In this document: positions 1 to 11,594 of the stretch, in pieces
Layout: every line of letters begins with the position of its first letter
Position numbering within the stretch: the first letter of the stretch is position 1
Assembly: GCA_001972305.1 (NCBI GenBank)
Contig: BDDD01001386.1
Location: forward strand, 353,356-417,355
Source of the DNA: Cephalotus follicularis
Lineage: Eukaryota > Streptophyta > Magnoliopsida > Oxalidales > Cephalotaceae
Reading direction: 5' to 3'
DNA: 64,000 bases
Program-made: the position numbers and the translations under genes
Notes under the pieces: model-generated
What the model was told of the DNA's origin: nothing
Databases searched by the model: none
The model's input: the letters and a program-made list of their open reading frames with translations, nothing else

Positions 1-543
1 TTACTTCTATTTCGATCAAGTGAAAATACTCCACAAACTGTGAGAACGATCCAGGGAGGGATGTAAGAATAAGATCTATCTGCAGATCGTGATCAATGAC
101 AAACCCTAATTGAGTAAGCTGCTCAATCATGTTTATCATCTCCAGTCCATGTTCATTGACCGGGCTCCCTCTGGCATCTACGCCTTGAAGAGTTTTCGTG
201 AGAGTTTAAGCTTCCGAGTCCTAGACCCGACCCCATACATCTCCTCGAGATCTTGAAGTATAGCGGATAAGGTCTCAATCTTCTCATACTTGCGTTGCAG
301 CTCCGGTGTCATCCCTAAAAGGGTGATACACCGAGCATGCTCATCGTCCTCCAGCCACATGGCCAGACGATCGCACTCATCAGGCGTAGGATCATCACCT
401 AGTGATGGAGGCCCCCATTTCATCACATACGCCAATTTATTTGCCGTTAGGATGAATTTTAGGTTACGTTGCCAATCGATGAAGTTGGGCCCCTCAAGTT
501 TGTTTTTCTCTAGAATGCGGGACATAGCAGATTGTAAAGCCAT
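1..543 (-). pseudogene. Copia-A gag fragment (copia nucleocapsid polyprotein, N-terminal part)
   Basis: The open stretch 178-543 encodes a copia-type Gag beginning MALQSAMSR, with the conserved F-x-x-W-x-R-N-L-K-F-I-L signature near residues 22-32 and the acidic DDEH segment near residue 67. Copia Gag packages element RNA into cytoplasmic virus-like particles. The reading frame breaks near 178-181 (K-L-F-K-A then stop). The downstream Gag sequence continues in another frame over 1-177 (a stretch rich in M-I-E-Q-L-T-Q-L-G followed by L-T-S-L-P), so there is one frameshift at about position 180. The zinc knuckle and pol would lie outside the window. A shadow ORF on the plus strand at 290-556 is ignored. 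A related but more damaged Gag is found in Copia-C at 26286-26880. Confidence 0.8.
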
Positions 544-734
544 TCTAGCAACCTAGATAAGGAAATATAAGTTGAGTCAGCATCTATTCAAGTTTTAATA
601 TATGACAACCATAACACTTGGTCTTTAGTGCTTATGGTTCCTCCCACTATTCTAATCGTATCCCATACCCCCATATGAAATTCGAGAAGTCTAACTTCCT
701 AGTGGGGATTGGAATCCATTGCAATCATATTATA

Positions 735-1036
735 GCCTCAGCTAGGGCATGACAAACTATAATATATCCAGTGGTAGGCTTTCTTGCAAATTTGTATCCA
801 ATACAAGATCCAATCATAGTATTCGGCCTTAGATTCAATATGGCCTCAGCTAGGGCATGACAAACCATCAGAATCTTGATAAGTCCAATACCCATAATTT
901 TCATTGGAATGCACTAGTTTTAACACCCACACGTAGGAGTGTCCAAGTGCTAAAACATAGCCACCCTATGCGGTGCCCAACACCGACGTTGACATAATAT
1001 CCCCAAGTCATCAGCCTCAGCTAGGGCATGACAAAC
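735..1036 (-). repeat. Three dispersed exact copies of a 23-bp motif
   Basis: The motif begins GCCTCAGCTAGGGCATGACA on the plus strand and occurs at 735-757, 843-865 and 1014-1036 with no mismatch, separated by unrelated sequence. The spacings are 108 and 171 bp. Copia-C has one diverged counterpart near 27060-27085. The function is unknown. Exact conservation in an otherwise diverged leader suggests a recent spread or a constrained signal. Confidence 0.85.
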
Positions 1037-1830
1037 CAACAACCCAGGAACATTACTCAACAAAAATTATGGAAGGCCACGGGGAACCACTCCACGGGTT
1101 CCTACGTTAAGACTTATTATTGAAATGAGGGAATTTGCGGTCTCATAATTTAATTACCGAGCCATTAATTAATTCATTGGTTATTTTAGCCAATTCCAAT
1201 TAATTACGGTTTAGCATGCAAGACGAATATTTTATGCACCTTGTATATATTTCTAAACTATGTCAATGGATCGGCCAGGACATTATTAGTAATGACTTGA
1301 GCCCAAAGTCACTACTAGGTCTTCCTAGGTGTAAAGATTTAATTCTATTTATTACAACAGTAACCATGCATACATGGCCTTCAAAAGTCTTGTACTTCAT
1401 TTCTCCTTTCCTCCATCTCTCCTTGCAAGGTCTTCTTTTACAAAAAGAACATTACATTTTCGAAAAGAAAATTACATTTTAAAAATTACAAGGAGAAATG
1501 ATGAAAGTAAGGAAAAATAAATGGTGCACGCAGGCACCTTATTACAGGCCTTTAAAGATAATAAATAAATAAAATCCATCCACACATAGAAAACAATAAT
1601 CTAGGTCAATGTCCTTTTCGGGCCATCCATTGTGCATAAGATCTATACTATATCCAATATAATAAAACCACAAATAAAACACATGCCATAAATAATAACC
1701 AATTACTCAATTTAATTCAAGGACTGCTAATTGATCAAACTCCCACTAAATCAAGCAATGATTTTTAATTTTCCAAGTGCCAAAATGTATAAATTCCAAT
1801 TTTATAAAAAAAATTTTCTTTTTGTAAAAG

Positions 1831-2118
1831 ACGTCGACGCTTATCAAAAGCATCGACGTGTTTTCTGGAAACACATGAACAAGGCGTCGATGCATAACAG
1901 GAGCATCAATGCCTTTCTCAAGAACAGTTGAAAACGGCGTCGACGTTTATCAACAACATCGACGCATTTTTTGGGAAACGAACAAGACATCGACGTCTAT
2001 CAAGAACATCGACGTGTTTCCTGGGGATATGAACAAGACATCGACGTCTATCAAGAACGTCGACGTGTTTCCTGGGAATATGAACAAGACATCGACGTCT
2101 ACCAAGAACGTCGACGTC
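1831..2118. repeat. TCGAC-motif cluster with 51-bp tandem repeat (Copia-A leader)
   Basis: About ten copies of motifs of the form ACRTCGACGTC or CATCGACGTG occur within 290 bp. The right half is a tandem array with a 51-bp unit starting at 1981, 2032 and 2083, the last copy incomplete. Each unit holds two motif copies. Because 51 is a multiple of three, the array keeps a frame open on the plus strand (1909-2274), but this is antisense to the element and I do not regard it as a gene. Confidence 0.85.
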
Positions 2119-2405
2119 TATAGCCCCCTGGGCAGTTTCTGCACTTTGAAAAATGCAGAAATCAATGGTTTAGAGTATGGTATACCATTCTGGCATTCCA
2201 AAATGCACTATGCATGTTCCAAACATAATTCTAAACACATTAAAACAACATTCCCAGCACCAAAAACACAATGAAATCCAATTTCATGCAATTTTCATTA
2301 AGGCACTTTGAAAATTTAGTTTGATCATAAAACACATCCAATAATTAAACCATTAATCAGTACATCATCTAATGCATATATATTCAATCAAGGATGATGT
2401 GGAAC

Positions 2406-2417
2406 GCTCTGATACCA
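2406..2417 (-). other. Copia-A primer-binding site (initiator tRNA-Met)
   Basis: On the minus strand this reads TGGTATCAGAGC, the complement of the 3' end of plant initiator tRNA-Met. It lies 4 bases inside the LTR end, as expected for priming minus-strand DNA synthesis. Confidence 0.9.
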
Positions 2418-2421
2418 CTTA

Positions 2422-3843
2422 TGGAAACGGACAAAACCGAATCCAATGCCATAAATGGAGTATGGTGTGTAGGGTGTAGAACAAAACAAACAATCATGGC
2501 TGCGGAAGAACACCCTATATAACAAAACTAATCAATTATGGCACGTCCACGGACCACATGGATCCCCACAACATCAACAGAATTGAATTGGTGTCACCAT
2601 TGCAAACAATGGTGACACACAAGCATGGCAAAAACAAGAAGGACCAAGAATAATACCAGCGGGTGAAGGCTCCTTCTTTATTTGCCACTACAAGCTTGAG
2701 AAGATTCCCCTTTGATGTTCTCCAAGTCTCAGGAACAACAAACAATCCAACCAGAGATGATAAGTGCATGAACTCTCACTCTCTCTCACTTAGCTTAGAA
2801 AAGGTAAATTGATATTGACCAATGAAGTCAATGATCAATCCACCCTAGATAAGCCTTTGCTTGGTGTATATCAAATGAAGGAACACACAATCTGTAGAGA
2901 AATCCGAGCTCTTGCCCAGCAAAACTCCCAACTTTTTTCGTTTTTTATTTTTCTGCAGAAAATGCCTATATCTAGCCTCTAATTCTCTCTCCCAATCTCC
3001 CATTCACTTAGAATCATGGCCTTCACTCCCTGGGAGTCCGAAGCCATGATTGGACCTTTGGTAAACTCCTCAGAAATCTAATTTCCAGTCTACCTCAACC
3101 TTGGCCAAGGATTTCATAAGTCCAAAGTATAATCAGACCATAATAGGGCCGATCACCTTCGCTCAGGTGTGAGAATCCCTTATTGCACAGTCACTTATAT
3201 TCGTATAGATTCGATTATACCCAAAGACCACCCGATTGCCAGCACTGTGTAAGGACTGGGTAAGGTGGAGATCAAAGCATAACCGTCTCCATACAATATA
3301 GAGTAGTCACTCAGGTCTAAGGATCAGACGAGTTAAAGAACTCGTTAAGTGATGATCACTTATACACAATCGCAACAAGTAGGAGTCACTACTGACACGA
3401 GAATAGCGACTATCCAAATAGTGTCTCTTACGCGGGTCCTGTTCAGTGTACACGCTCCCAGCGCGCACCCCGTATTTGCCCTAGTGTCCAACACAGATGG
3501 TAGTGAGAGAAGCCATCCCCCGATTCTATGAGCAGGCAACATACGCGCAAGTCTATCCGGTTCACTAATGCCCAGAAAGTGAACCTATGACTTGGAACAA
3601 ATTTGACATAAGGAATAAGGTAACCAGTATCACAGGCTCCATGCCAGGCATCCAACCTTATGTCAGGGCATCACTAGTATAAGTAGGTAATTAATAAACT
3701 ACTTCAATTATGTGATAAAATACAAGTGATATAGCCATAACAAATTTAGCACGCATCATATATAAGGAATAAGATTGTTTCATACAATAACAGATATAAA
3801 ACTACAGTCCATCCAATGGCTTGTCGGGTCACTATATCTAACA
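2422..3843 (-). repeat. Copia-A 5' LTR (1422 bp)
   Basis: The LTR is bounded by TG at 2422 and CA at 3843 on the plus strand. On the minus strand it starts TGTTAGATATAGTG, close to the LTR starts of Copia-B (TGTTAGAGAGAGTG) and Copia-C (TGTTAGAGCGGGG). An inner block around 3540-3650, containing the reverse complement of the phrase TAGTGAACCGGATAGACT, is shared with Copia-B at 17990-18100. Only this LTR of Copia-A is in the window. Confidence 0.85.
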
Positions 3844-4543
3844 GCTGGAACCTCGGGTTTTGAGATAGGCTTGTCGATAGTCATAATGGTAATTACGGAT
3901 TTATAGATACTGGAAAATCTATGGTTGATACATATCCTTACCCTAGGCAGCGATTGGAGCAGAGCATGATGAGGGATTATAGTACAGGGAGACTTTTTTT
4001 AGGATAAAGTGCCGGATGTATGAGAAACGGACTTAAATTGTGAGAAATTAATCTAGGATTAATGTACACGCCTTAAATATGTTTGTCATAATTTCAAGGT
4101 CTTATAATAGTCGGGGACTATTTTTGGCGACTTTACCTAAGTGTAGGGGTGCTATGATAATTTACCAACGTTACAGATTTTATTCAAGACTTTTGGGTCC
4201 CACCTCATGATGACATATATGGATAAATGTCGTTGTATGATGGCAGGTGATAACACATGTCATCATGTGGTGTATTAGTCATTTAAGAGACAAATTAGTG
4301 AATAAATGTTAATTAACGCACTAAAAGGATTATGGTAATTTATTAGATCAGGGATATTATCTCTCTTTCTCCTATTATGTCGTCTCTCTATCTCTCTTCT
4401 TATTGGCAGGAACAAGTTTTTCTTCAAACAGTATGTCAAGGCGCCAAAATGGAAATGAAAAGATTGATAACTGGAAATAAGATCCATTTATTGATTTGCC
4501 TGACATTGTCTTATCCAAAAACGCTGTGTGATATGATGCCATG
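3844..4543 (+). repeat. Copia-B 5' LTR, middle piece
   Basis: It matches 18552-19270 of the 3' LTR of the same element. The piece is bounded on the left by the Copia-A insertion and on the right by the Gypsy-A insertion; 4539-4543 (CCATG) is the left copy of the Gypsy-A target duplication. ORF-like stretches at 4275-4568 have no matching protein character and are ignored. Confidence 0.9.
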
Positions 4544-4686
4544 TGTAACGCCCGTGATTTTCATGTAATGTAATTTCATAATGTAATTGTACCTTATTTG
4601 TGGAATTAATAAAATGATGATGTCTTCCCAAATTATGGTGATGTTGATCTTAATCAATTGTATACTTAGAAGTGTGATTACTTGGT

Positions 4687-4870
4687 AATTATACTGGAGG
4701 CAGCCGACTGGCAGGATAGACCCGCCGACTGGATGACTCTGTGTGAAAGCAGTCGACTGGTGGGATGAACCAGCCGACTGGCCAACTGTCGAGCCACGTG
4801 GTAATAGACTGCCAGGTGAATAGCCGACTGTCAGGGAAAGGCAGCTGACTGGATCGACCTCTGTTTTGTT
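4687..4870. repeat. CAGYCGACTG motif cluster 1 (Gypsy-A 5' LTR)
   Basis: Six copies of variants of CAGTCGACTG or CAGCCGACTGG lie within about 180 bp. The perfect form is a 10-bp palindrome containing GTCGAC. The cluster lies about 220-400 bp upstream of the TATA-like sequence near 5091. The 3' LTR repeats it at 12097-12250. Confidence 0.85.
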
Positions 4871-5659
4871 TCACATGGCAGGAATCACATGCTACAACTA
4901 ACATAAGAAGAGGGTGCCATCTGTGTTCCATGCAGCGGAAGGAGAGGATGTAAAGGACATCTGGGAATCATGCAAACCTCAAGGGACAGAGAAAACCAGA
5001 CATGTGAGTGTGTGCATGCATGTGTTTGGGAGAGTGTGGCATTTAGTGCCATGTGAGGAAAGCTAAGGGAGAAAGGGGGAGAAAACCCTCTGCATAAAAC
5101 GTTTCACTCCTCCCTTTCGTCCTGGTACTGAGAGGACAAAGAATCAAAGAGACAGTAGAGAGAAACCACAAAGAAAGGATGAAAAGAGAGTGTTTCACCA
5201 TTGTTGAAGCTTGGAGCTCAGGTTGGAGCTGTTGGGCTATTCTTGGAGCTGTTGGACTTGGAGTTAGAGCTCTTGGGAGCTCAGAATGTCTCTGATTGGA
5301 ACGCAAAGGGTGGACTTACAGATTCCTAACTTGGAATCGAAGGTAGGGGAAGTTGTAATGGTGTTTGAGTTAAAGTTATTGCATGCTTTATGAATCGAAA
5401 TGCCTGATTGTATGAGTTATAACTACTGAGTTTAGGATGTGGTCACTACTGTTTCCCGTTGGTTATGCTTGTTACTGTGAATCAAATGTGATCAAGTGTA
5501 TGCATGTTGAACTTTAACATGGATTTGGTTGCATGTTGAAATGTATGTTGAACATGTTGTTATATGGATAATATGACACCCTGTGGTTATGTTCCTATCC
5601 CTGAACGTGATTTTTCTGGTTACCATGATGCGTTGGAGTAGTTAGATCGATTTGGATGC

Positions 5660-5945
5660 CACTGGTTGGCAGAGCAGCCGACTGTCGAAGGAAGACAGTC
5701 GACTACTCATTGAGACCAGTCGACTGCCAATGGAAAATAGTCGTCTGTTCATACTTCGTACTGCCCAGAAGATGGTAATCTGGGAATGTTCTCATGTGAG
5801 TGTACTGTAACAGTCGACTGTTGAAGAACAACAGTCGACTACCTAATGGACAGTCGACTGGTACAAGGAACCAGTCGACTACTGATACTGCTCGACTCAG
5901 AACAGTCGACTGGTAAGGATTCCAGCCGACTGGTTGGACTGCTTT
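5660..5945. repeat. CAGTCGACTG motif cluster 2 (Gypsy-A 5' LTR)
   Basis: About eleven motif copies occur here, several as the perfect palindrome CAGTCGACTG and others extended to CAGTCGACTACT. The 3' LTR has lost this cluster through the 774-bp deletion, so only one LTR of the element carries it. Confidence 0.85.
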
Positions 5946-7223
5946 TTGCCTAAAATGATGCGAAACGATCCCGATTCCTGTTAGGATGCATTTGAGCATT
6001 TTTATGCATTGCATATGTACTGTTTTACTACCTGTTTGTACTGTTTGTACTCGAATTATGACTTCTAATGTGTTATTACTTTAGAAATGCATTTGTGAAT
6101 TGAAACTACTATTTTGAGTACAAAACGAATATTGATGTCGTATTTTCAAATATCTTTGGAAAACGATTACCACTACTGTACTGTTTAAAAGTATTTTCTA
6201 CTGAAAATGCCTATTTTCAAATGTTGTCACTTTTGGAAACATTTTGGAAAACAACTGCCTGTTGTGGATCTAAACGATCACTACTGTCCTGTTTACTGTA
6301 CTGCCACTGCTTGAATTCACTGTTTGCTCTGTGAATTGCTATGTATTTGTGCTTGAGCCACTAGTTGCATGGCGGAGGTTGCCAGCGCCGGCTAGTGGTA
6401 GGGTTGACCTAGGAGCCAGGAGCATGGCTAGGTAACTCACTGTACTGTTGCCTCGCTCGGTTGCCTGAAGTAGGGACCAGAGTGGGAGTGTAGTGTGGGG
6501 CCAGGAGTTGGCGGCGCTACACATACTGCCTGTTGTTGTGGTCCTATGTGGACATCCTGTACTGCCTGTTGGTCCTTCTTGGACATTACTGTGTTTGTTG
6601 ATGTAGCCCTGGCCGGGTTACTACTGTACTATTTCTGCATACATATATTTTCTTATATATGTACCACTGATATTTACCGTACTATTAAATATATATATTT
6701 TCATATATATATATAAGTTGGAATTTCTACTGCACTGCATCATTCATGCATTCATATCATGACACGCATTTAATTTTAATCCCGAACTGCTTTTATGACT
6801 TAGCCGAGTGAGGACAAAGGCTAACCCCCTACTTTACAGATTGATGCAGTGGACCTGTTGGACTGACATGGACGAAGATCACGTTGTTATATTCTTCATT
6901 TTGCTTATTCTCTTGTATTATAATAAACCTGGTTATGGACAAAGGACTGATGTACCGTTGTTATGGTTTTGTTACTGATGGATTTTAATCTTGTGCTGTA
7001 TTTCACGCTCCGTTTTGTGGGCTTTTAGCTAATGGTTTGTATTTGGGTAGCGTGCGGTATGGGACGCACGTTACGAGTTTACAGCTTATGCTTTTTGTTA
7101 TGCTTTCGCAACTGATGTTCTTGGAAAAGTTCAAGTTTTATGGTTTTTGCATGAGCTGTACTTTATGTTAATTGCCTTTACTGCTTTAATGTTACCTTCT
7201 CTTAAAACGGGGTGTGACAAGAG

Positions 7224-7235
7224 TGGTATCAGAGC
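7224..7235 (+). other. Gypsy-A primer-binding site
   Basis: TGGTATCAGAGC, complementary to the initiator tRNA-Met 3' end, starts 4 bases after the LTR end at 7219. Confidence 0.95.
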
Positions 7236-7331
7236 ATATTCCATCTATGCTTAGCTAGGATACTTTCCTTGGCAATTAATGAATTGTTTTCGTAAAGTCG
7301 TGACTGGCCGTCAACCTTCTTATAGGAACTA

Positions 7332-8570
7332 ATGGACCGAAGGAGAACACGTGCTAGGGCTAGAGCTGATGGAGCTAATGCCCCTGAGGAAGTTAATGTA
7401 CCGCAAGGGATGAATATTCCCTAAGATAACTGAGATCCAATGGCTCGGATTGCAGACTATTTTTAGCAATAGATGGCCTTTAACAGGGCTAATGTGGAGG
7501 AGATGTGCCAGTACCACGCGCAAGCTCGACCGCAACATAGGGCTCCCGACCACTGCCCGGGAGAGGACGGTTTTGGGAGAGATATTGAGAAGTTCATGAG
7601 GCTGAATCCACCCAGCTTCAAGGGAGAACTTAATGCTACGATTGCTGAGAGATGGCGTCAAGACCTGGGGAAGATCTTTGAGGTGATGGACTGTACTGAT
7701 GCTCAGAAGTAGAAGTTTGCTGTGTACCGCGTATGGGGTGAGGCCACTCATTGGTGGGAAATGGTCAAGGCAAAATTGGAATCACAGAGTTTGGACAGCA
7801 CCTGGGACAGATTCCAGACAGAGTTCCTGGAGACATATGTTCCACGCATTGAGCAAGAACGGCGAGAGATGGAGCTCTTGGAGCTGCGTCAAGGGGAGAT
7901 GATTATGGCCGAGTACCAGGCCAGGTTTATGGAGCTAGCCAGACATTCACCTTATCTGGTAGCTGACGAAGAAAAGAAGATTCGGAGATTCCTGAGAGGC
8001 TTGCGACCGGATCTTCGGTCGAGGATTAGAGCTATGGAGCTGAGGACTTTTGTGGAGGTTGCTCAGAAAGCGAGACTGTTGGAGATGATATCCAGCGAGG
8101 ATCGGGCTAAGAGAGCTCATGCAAAGGAGAGTAAACAGAGTCTTACATAGTCCCGACCGGCATCGTCAAAGTGGCAAGATGGTGGTTCTCCGACGAAGTC
8201 GTCGAAGAACAAGTCTCAGCAGACGGCTTCACAGGGTACTCCTAGCCAAGGGAGTAATGCTATATCTGGAGGATGTTATTACTGTGGTCGTACCGGCCAC
8301 CAATAGAAAGATTGCTGGAGATTTAATGGTTGGTGCCTGAGGTGCGAGGCACCTGGTCATTCAGTGAAGGATTGTCCAAAGAGTCCTGCTACAGTGCCTA
8401 CTGGGTCAGGGAGTAGCAGCGGTGCGGCGGCGGGACCGTCACAGAGGAGGGATACCGGCAAGGGCATCGTAAAAGGTAGAATTTTTGTACTTGCTCAGAT
8501 AGAGGTTCCAGAGTCGACTTCTATTGTTTGAGGTACTCTGTATATATATGGTTTTTCTGCTAGAGTACTG
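7332..8570 (+). pseudogene. Gypsy-A gag (capsid and nucleocapsid), interrupted by stops
   Basis: Gag starts at an ATG at 7332 (M-D-R-R-R-R-T-R-A-R) and is in the same phase as pol. The capsid (Retrotrans_gag family) lies at about 7590-8100 with the FxGELNATIAERW, ATHWWEMVK and FLETYVP signatures. Two CCHC zinc knuckles follow: C-Y-Y-C-x4-H at about 8270-8315 and C-x2-C-x4-H-x4-C (CLRCEAPGHSVKDC) at about 8337-8378. Gag forms the particle and its knuckles bind element RNA. Seven in-frame stops break it (near 7422, 7431, 7465, 7710, 8148, 8305 and 8528), with no frameshift. The stop near 7710 replaces a tryptophan usual at that position of the family, a single G-to-A change. The stop near 8305 lies inside the first zinc knuckle. 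Confidence 0.85.
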
Positions 8571-10112
8571 ATGGATTCTGGAGCATCACATTCCTTTATA
8601 TCTGCACGTTTTGCATCTTGTTTAGACGTTACCCCTGACTGCATGTCATACATACTTGATGTGAGTACACCGACTGGGACTTCCATGTATACTGACTCGG
8701 TATATAGGATTTGTGAGATGTCTATGGCAGGCATTCCTTTGTATGCAGATTTGATTTTGTTGTCCATCCGTGATTTCGATGTTATATTGGGGATGCATTG
8801 GTTATCGGCACACTGTGCTCGTATGGATTGCTACCATAAGACTGTGGATTTTTGTCTGCCCGACGGAACGACGTTTCAGTTCAAGGGAGACAAGGGGTTC
8901 TCGACACCGATCATATCTTTTATTCGGGCATCGAGATACCTGGAGAAAGGATTCGAGGGATACCTAGCATATGTGATTGATCGTAGGAAGGAGAAAGGCT
9001 TGAGTTTGGAGGTAATTCCAGTTGTGTGCGAGTTTCTGGATGTGTTCCCTGATGACTTGGGATCCTTACCACCGAAGAGGAGTATGGAGTTCGTTATTGA
9101 TCTTGTTCCTGGAATGGCTCCTATCTCAAAATCACCCTATCGGATGGCTCCTGCTGAGTTGCGAGAGCCGAAGCTACAGTTACAAGACCTGATTGATAAG
9201 GGTTTAGTTAGACCCAGTGTTTCTCCGTGGGGTACGCCTGTACTGTTTGTCAAAAAGAAGGATGGGTCAATGAGGCTCTGCATCGACTACAGAATGTTGA
9301 ATAAAGAAACTATCAAGAACAAGTATCCGTTACCCCACATTGAGGAGTTGTTTGATCAGTTGCAAGGATCAAGGGTGTTTTCCAAGCTCGACTTGAGGTC
9401 AGGTTCTCACCAATTGAGGGTAAGGGAAGGAGACATTGAGAAGACTGCCTTCCGAACACGGTATGGTCATTACAAATTCCTAGTGATGCCGTTCGGTGTT
9501 ACCAATGCACCGTCAGCTTTTATGTCATTGATGAATGACGTATTCCGGCCATACCTGGACCAGTTTGTTGTGGTGTTTATTGATGACATGCTGGTATATT
9601 CGAGGAGTGAGGAGGAGCACGCTCATCATCTGAGGCTAGTGTTGCATGTTCTCAGAGAGCATCGGTTGTATGCTAAGTTCGGCAAGTGTGAGTTCTGGCT
9701 TGACCATGTGATCTTTCTCGGTCATATAGTATCTGGAGAAGGCTTGACGGTGGATCCGTCAAAGACTGAAGTAGTACGAGACTGGCCGCAACCGAAGAAT
9801 GTGACGGAAGTGCACAGTTTCCTTGGCTTGGCAGGATATTACAGGAGGTTCATCCAGAACTTTTCACGGATAGCCGAGCCCTTGACCAGGCTGACCCAGA
9901 AGAAGACTTCTTTTATCTGGGACGAAGACTGTGAGGCTAGTTTTTGTGAACTGAAAGATCAGTTGGTTTCCGCTCATGTCTTGGCGTTACTTGATGGTAA
10001 TGAAGGCTTTGCAGTCTATAGTGATGCATCAGGTAAGGGTTTGGGTTGTGTATTGATGCAGCGAGGCAGAGTGATTGCATATGCCTCGAGGAAGCTAAAG
10101 TCGTATGAATAA
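8571..10112 (+). pseudogene. Gypsy-A pol, protease-reverse transcriptase-RNase H start (513 open codons)
   Basis: An open stretch in phase with gag. The aspartic protease active site D-S-G is at residues 2-4, so the true domain begins upstream of the first ATG. The RT fingers carry the [10 protein letters not shown] signature at about 188-197 and the [10 protein letters not shown] motif at 273-282, where the usual tyrosine is serine. The catalytic F-I-D-D is intact at 336-339, and [10 protein letters not shown] follows near 383. RNase H begins with the YSDAS motif, aspartate at 485. RT and RNase H convert element RNA to DNA in the particle. The stretch ends at a TAA at about 10110 inside RNase H, after which the same phase continues. 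Confidence 0.9.
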
Positions 10113-11594
10113 AACTACTCGACTCATGACCTTGAGCTCACAGTTATTGTCTTCGCCCTTCAGAAGTGGAGGCATTATCTTTATGGGGCGGAATTTGAGA
10201 TCTTTGCCGATCACAAAAGCTTGAGGTATCTGTTTTGTCAAGATACGCTGAACATGAGGCAGCGCAGGTGGGTAGAATTCTTCAATGATTATGATTGCAG
10301 TGTCCAGTATCACCCGGGGAAAGCGAATGTAGTCGCTGATGCCTTGAGCCGCAAGGCTATGCTTGCCAGTGCGATGGTGTCGCAATGGAAGATGTTGGAA
10401 GACTTCCAAGAATGGTCTCCGTTTAATCAGTCACCGGGGATCTTTCTAGCCGACATGAGAGTACAGCCTATGTTACTGGATCACATCAGGGATGCACAAC
10501 CACATCATCCTGAATTGCAGCGGATCCGAGAGAACCTAGATTCGGAGTCCAATTTTTTAGTGCATGCTGATGGTATTCTGAGGTACCGTGGACGTGTGTG
10601 TCTTCTGAACGAACCGAGGTTGAAGGATGAACTACTTCGCGGGGCTCATAAATCTCTGTACAGTATTCATCCTGGGAGCACTAAAATGTTTCGAGATATA
10701 AAGAAGTGTTACCGGTGGCCTGGCATGAAGCAGGAGATCGATGAGTATGTGGCAAGGTGTTTGACTTGCCAGACAGTTAAGGCCGAACACCAGAGACTGG
10801 CAGGGTTGCTGCAACCTTTGCCAATTCCAAACTGGAAGTGGGAACATGTTACGATGGATTTTGTTTTAGGTTTTCCTTTGACTTGGAACCGTCACAACGC
10901 TGTGTGGGTTGTCGTGGACAGACTCACCAAATCAGCACACTTTCTGCCTACACATGTTACCGATTCTACGAGCAAGCTAGGTCATTTGTATGTAAAGGAG
11001 ATAGTGAGGCTACACGGTGTTCCAGTCAGTATCGTATGCGGCAGAGATGCCATATTCACTTCCAACTTATGGAAGAGATTTCAGACAGCTTTCGGGACGA
11101 AGCTTAACCTGAGTACTGCCTTCCACCCTCAGACCGATGGGCAGTCTGAGCATACCATCCAGACCCTGGAGGATATGCTACGGGCCTGCGTTATTGATTT
11201 TGCTGGTACCTGGGAGGATCACATCCCTCTGATAGAGTTCTCCTACAATAACAGCTATCATTCCAGTATCAGCATGGCACCGTTTGAGGCGCTGTATGGG
11301 AGGAAGTGCAGATCTCCTGTGTGTTGGGATGAAGTCGGGGAGCGACCTTTACTCAGGAATGAGTTGGTGGAGGAAAATTCAGAGAAGATCAGGTTGATAA
11401 AAAAGAAGCTGCTTGCTGCACAGAGTCGGCAGAAGAGCTACACTGACAGTGTGAAGAGGAGGCCTCTGACCTTCAGTGTTGGGGATCGTGTGTTTTTGAA
11501 AGTATCTCCGTGGAAGGGGGTACAAAGATTCGGGAAGAAGGGCAAATTAACACCACGCTACATCAGACCCTTTGAGATTTTGGAGAGAGTTTGA
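10113..11594 (+). pseudogene. Gypsy-A pol, RNase H end and integrase (catalytic Asp lost)
   Basis: It continues the same phase after the TAA. RNase H ends with the N-V-V-A-D-A-L-S-R signature at about residues 36-44 of the open part starting at 10221. The integrase zinc domain HHCC is present (His 143 and 150, Cys 180 and 183 of that part). The DDE core has D213 and E310, but the position of the second catalytic aspartate is glycine (C-G-R-D where the family has S-D-R-D), so strand transfer should fail. The GPF/GPY-type C-terminal segment follows (FGKKGKLTPRYIRPFEILERV). A TGA ends the stretch at 11592-11594. Confidence 0.9.

Larger units (their letters stand above)
544..2405 (-). other. Copia-A 5' leader between primer site and gag
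   Basis: About 1.86 kb without a convincing gene. Its position between the primer-binding site and gag makes it the untranslated leader of Copia-A. It contains three exact copies of a 23-bp motif (735-1036) and a cluster of TCGAC motifs with a 51-bp tandem repeat (1831-2118). The corresponding part of Copia-C (26881-28950) aligns in patches, for example around 650-760 against 26980-27070, but the two have diverged strongly. Short ORFs here are repeat-driven or chance. Confidence 0.7.
1..3843 (-). mobile_element. Copia-A: Ty1/copia retrotransposon, 5' part only
   Basis: Read on the minus strand this is a 5' LTR (2422-3843), an initiator-Met primer site (2406-2417), a leader of about 1.9 kb and the start of gag, which runs off the left edge of the window. 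The LTR right end (ctaaca) abuts GCTGGAACC at 3844. The same bases follow position 18551 inside the 3' LTR of Copia-B, so Copia-A was inserted into the 5' LTR of Copia-B. The left flank is outside the window, so its target-site duplication cannot be checked. Its LTR is recognisably related to the LTRs of Copia-B and Copia-C, so the three belong to one broad lineage. Confidence 0.85.
4544..7219 (+). repeat. Gypsy-A 5' LTR (2676 bp)
   Basis: It starts TGTAACGCCCGTG and ends GGTGTGACA. It contains two clusters of CAGTCGACTG-like motifs (4687-4870 and 5660-5945). A possible TATA-like GCATAAAACG lies near 5091. Compared with the 3' LTR it has 774 extra bases (5476-6249), missing from the 3' copy. 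The first bases differ from the 3' LTR by two transitions at CpG sites (CGCCCG against CACCCA). ORFs within it are not genes. Confidence 0.9.

Noticed and set aside
1216..1482. 88-codon ORF in the Copia-A leader
   Set aside because: No recognisable protein features; antisense to the element and in AT-rich leader sequence.
1909..2274. 121-codon ORF with a 17-residue repeat
   Set aside because: It is antisense to Copia-A and produced by the 51-bp array in its leader.
2406..2417. tRNA-like matches at primer sites
   Set aside because: Only 12-18 bases complementary to tRNA 3' ends; no tRNA gene fold surrounds any of them.
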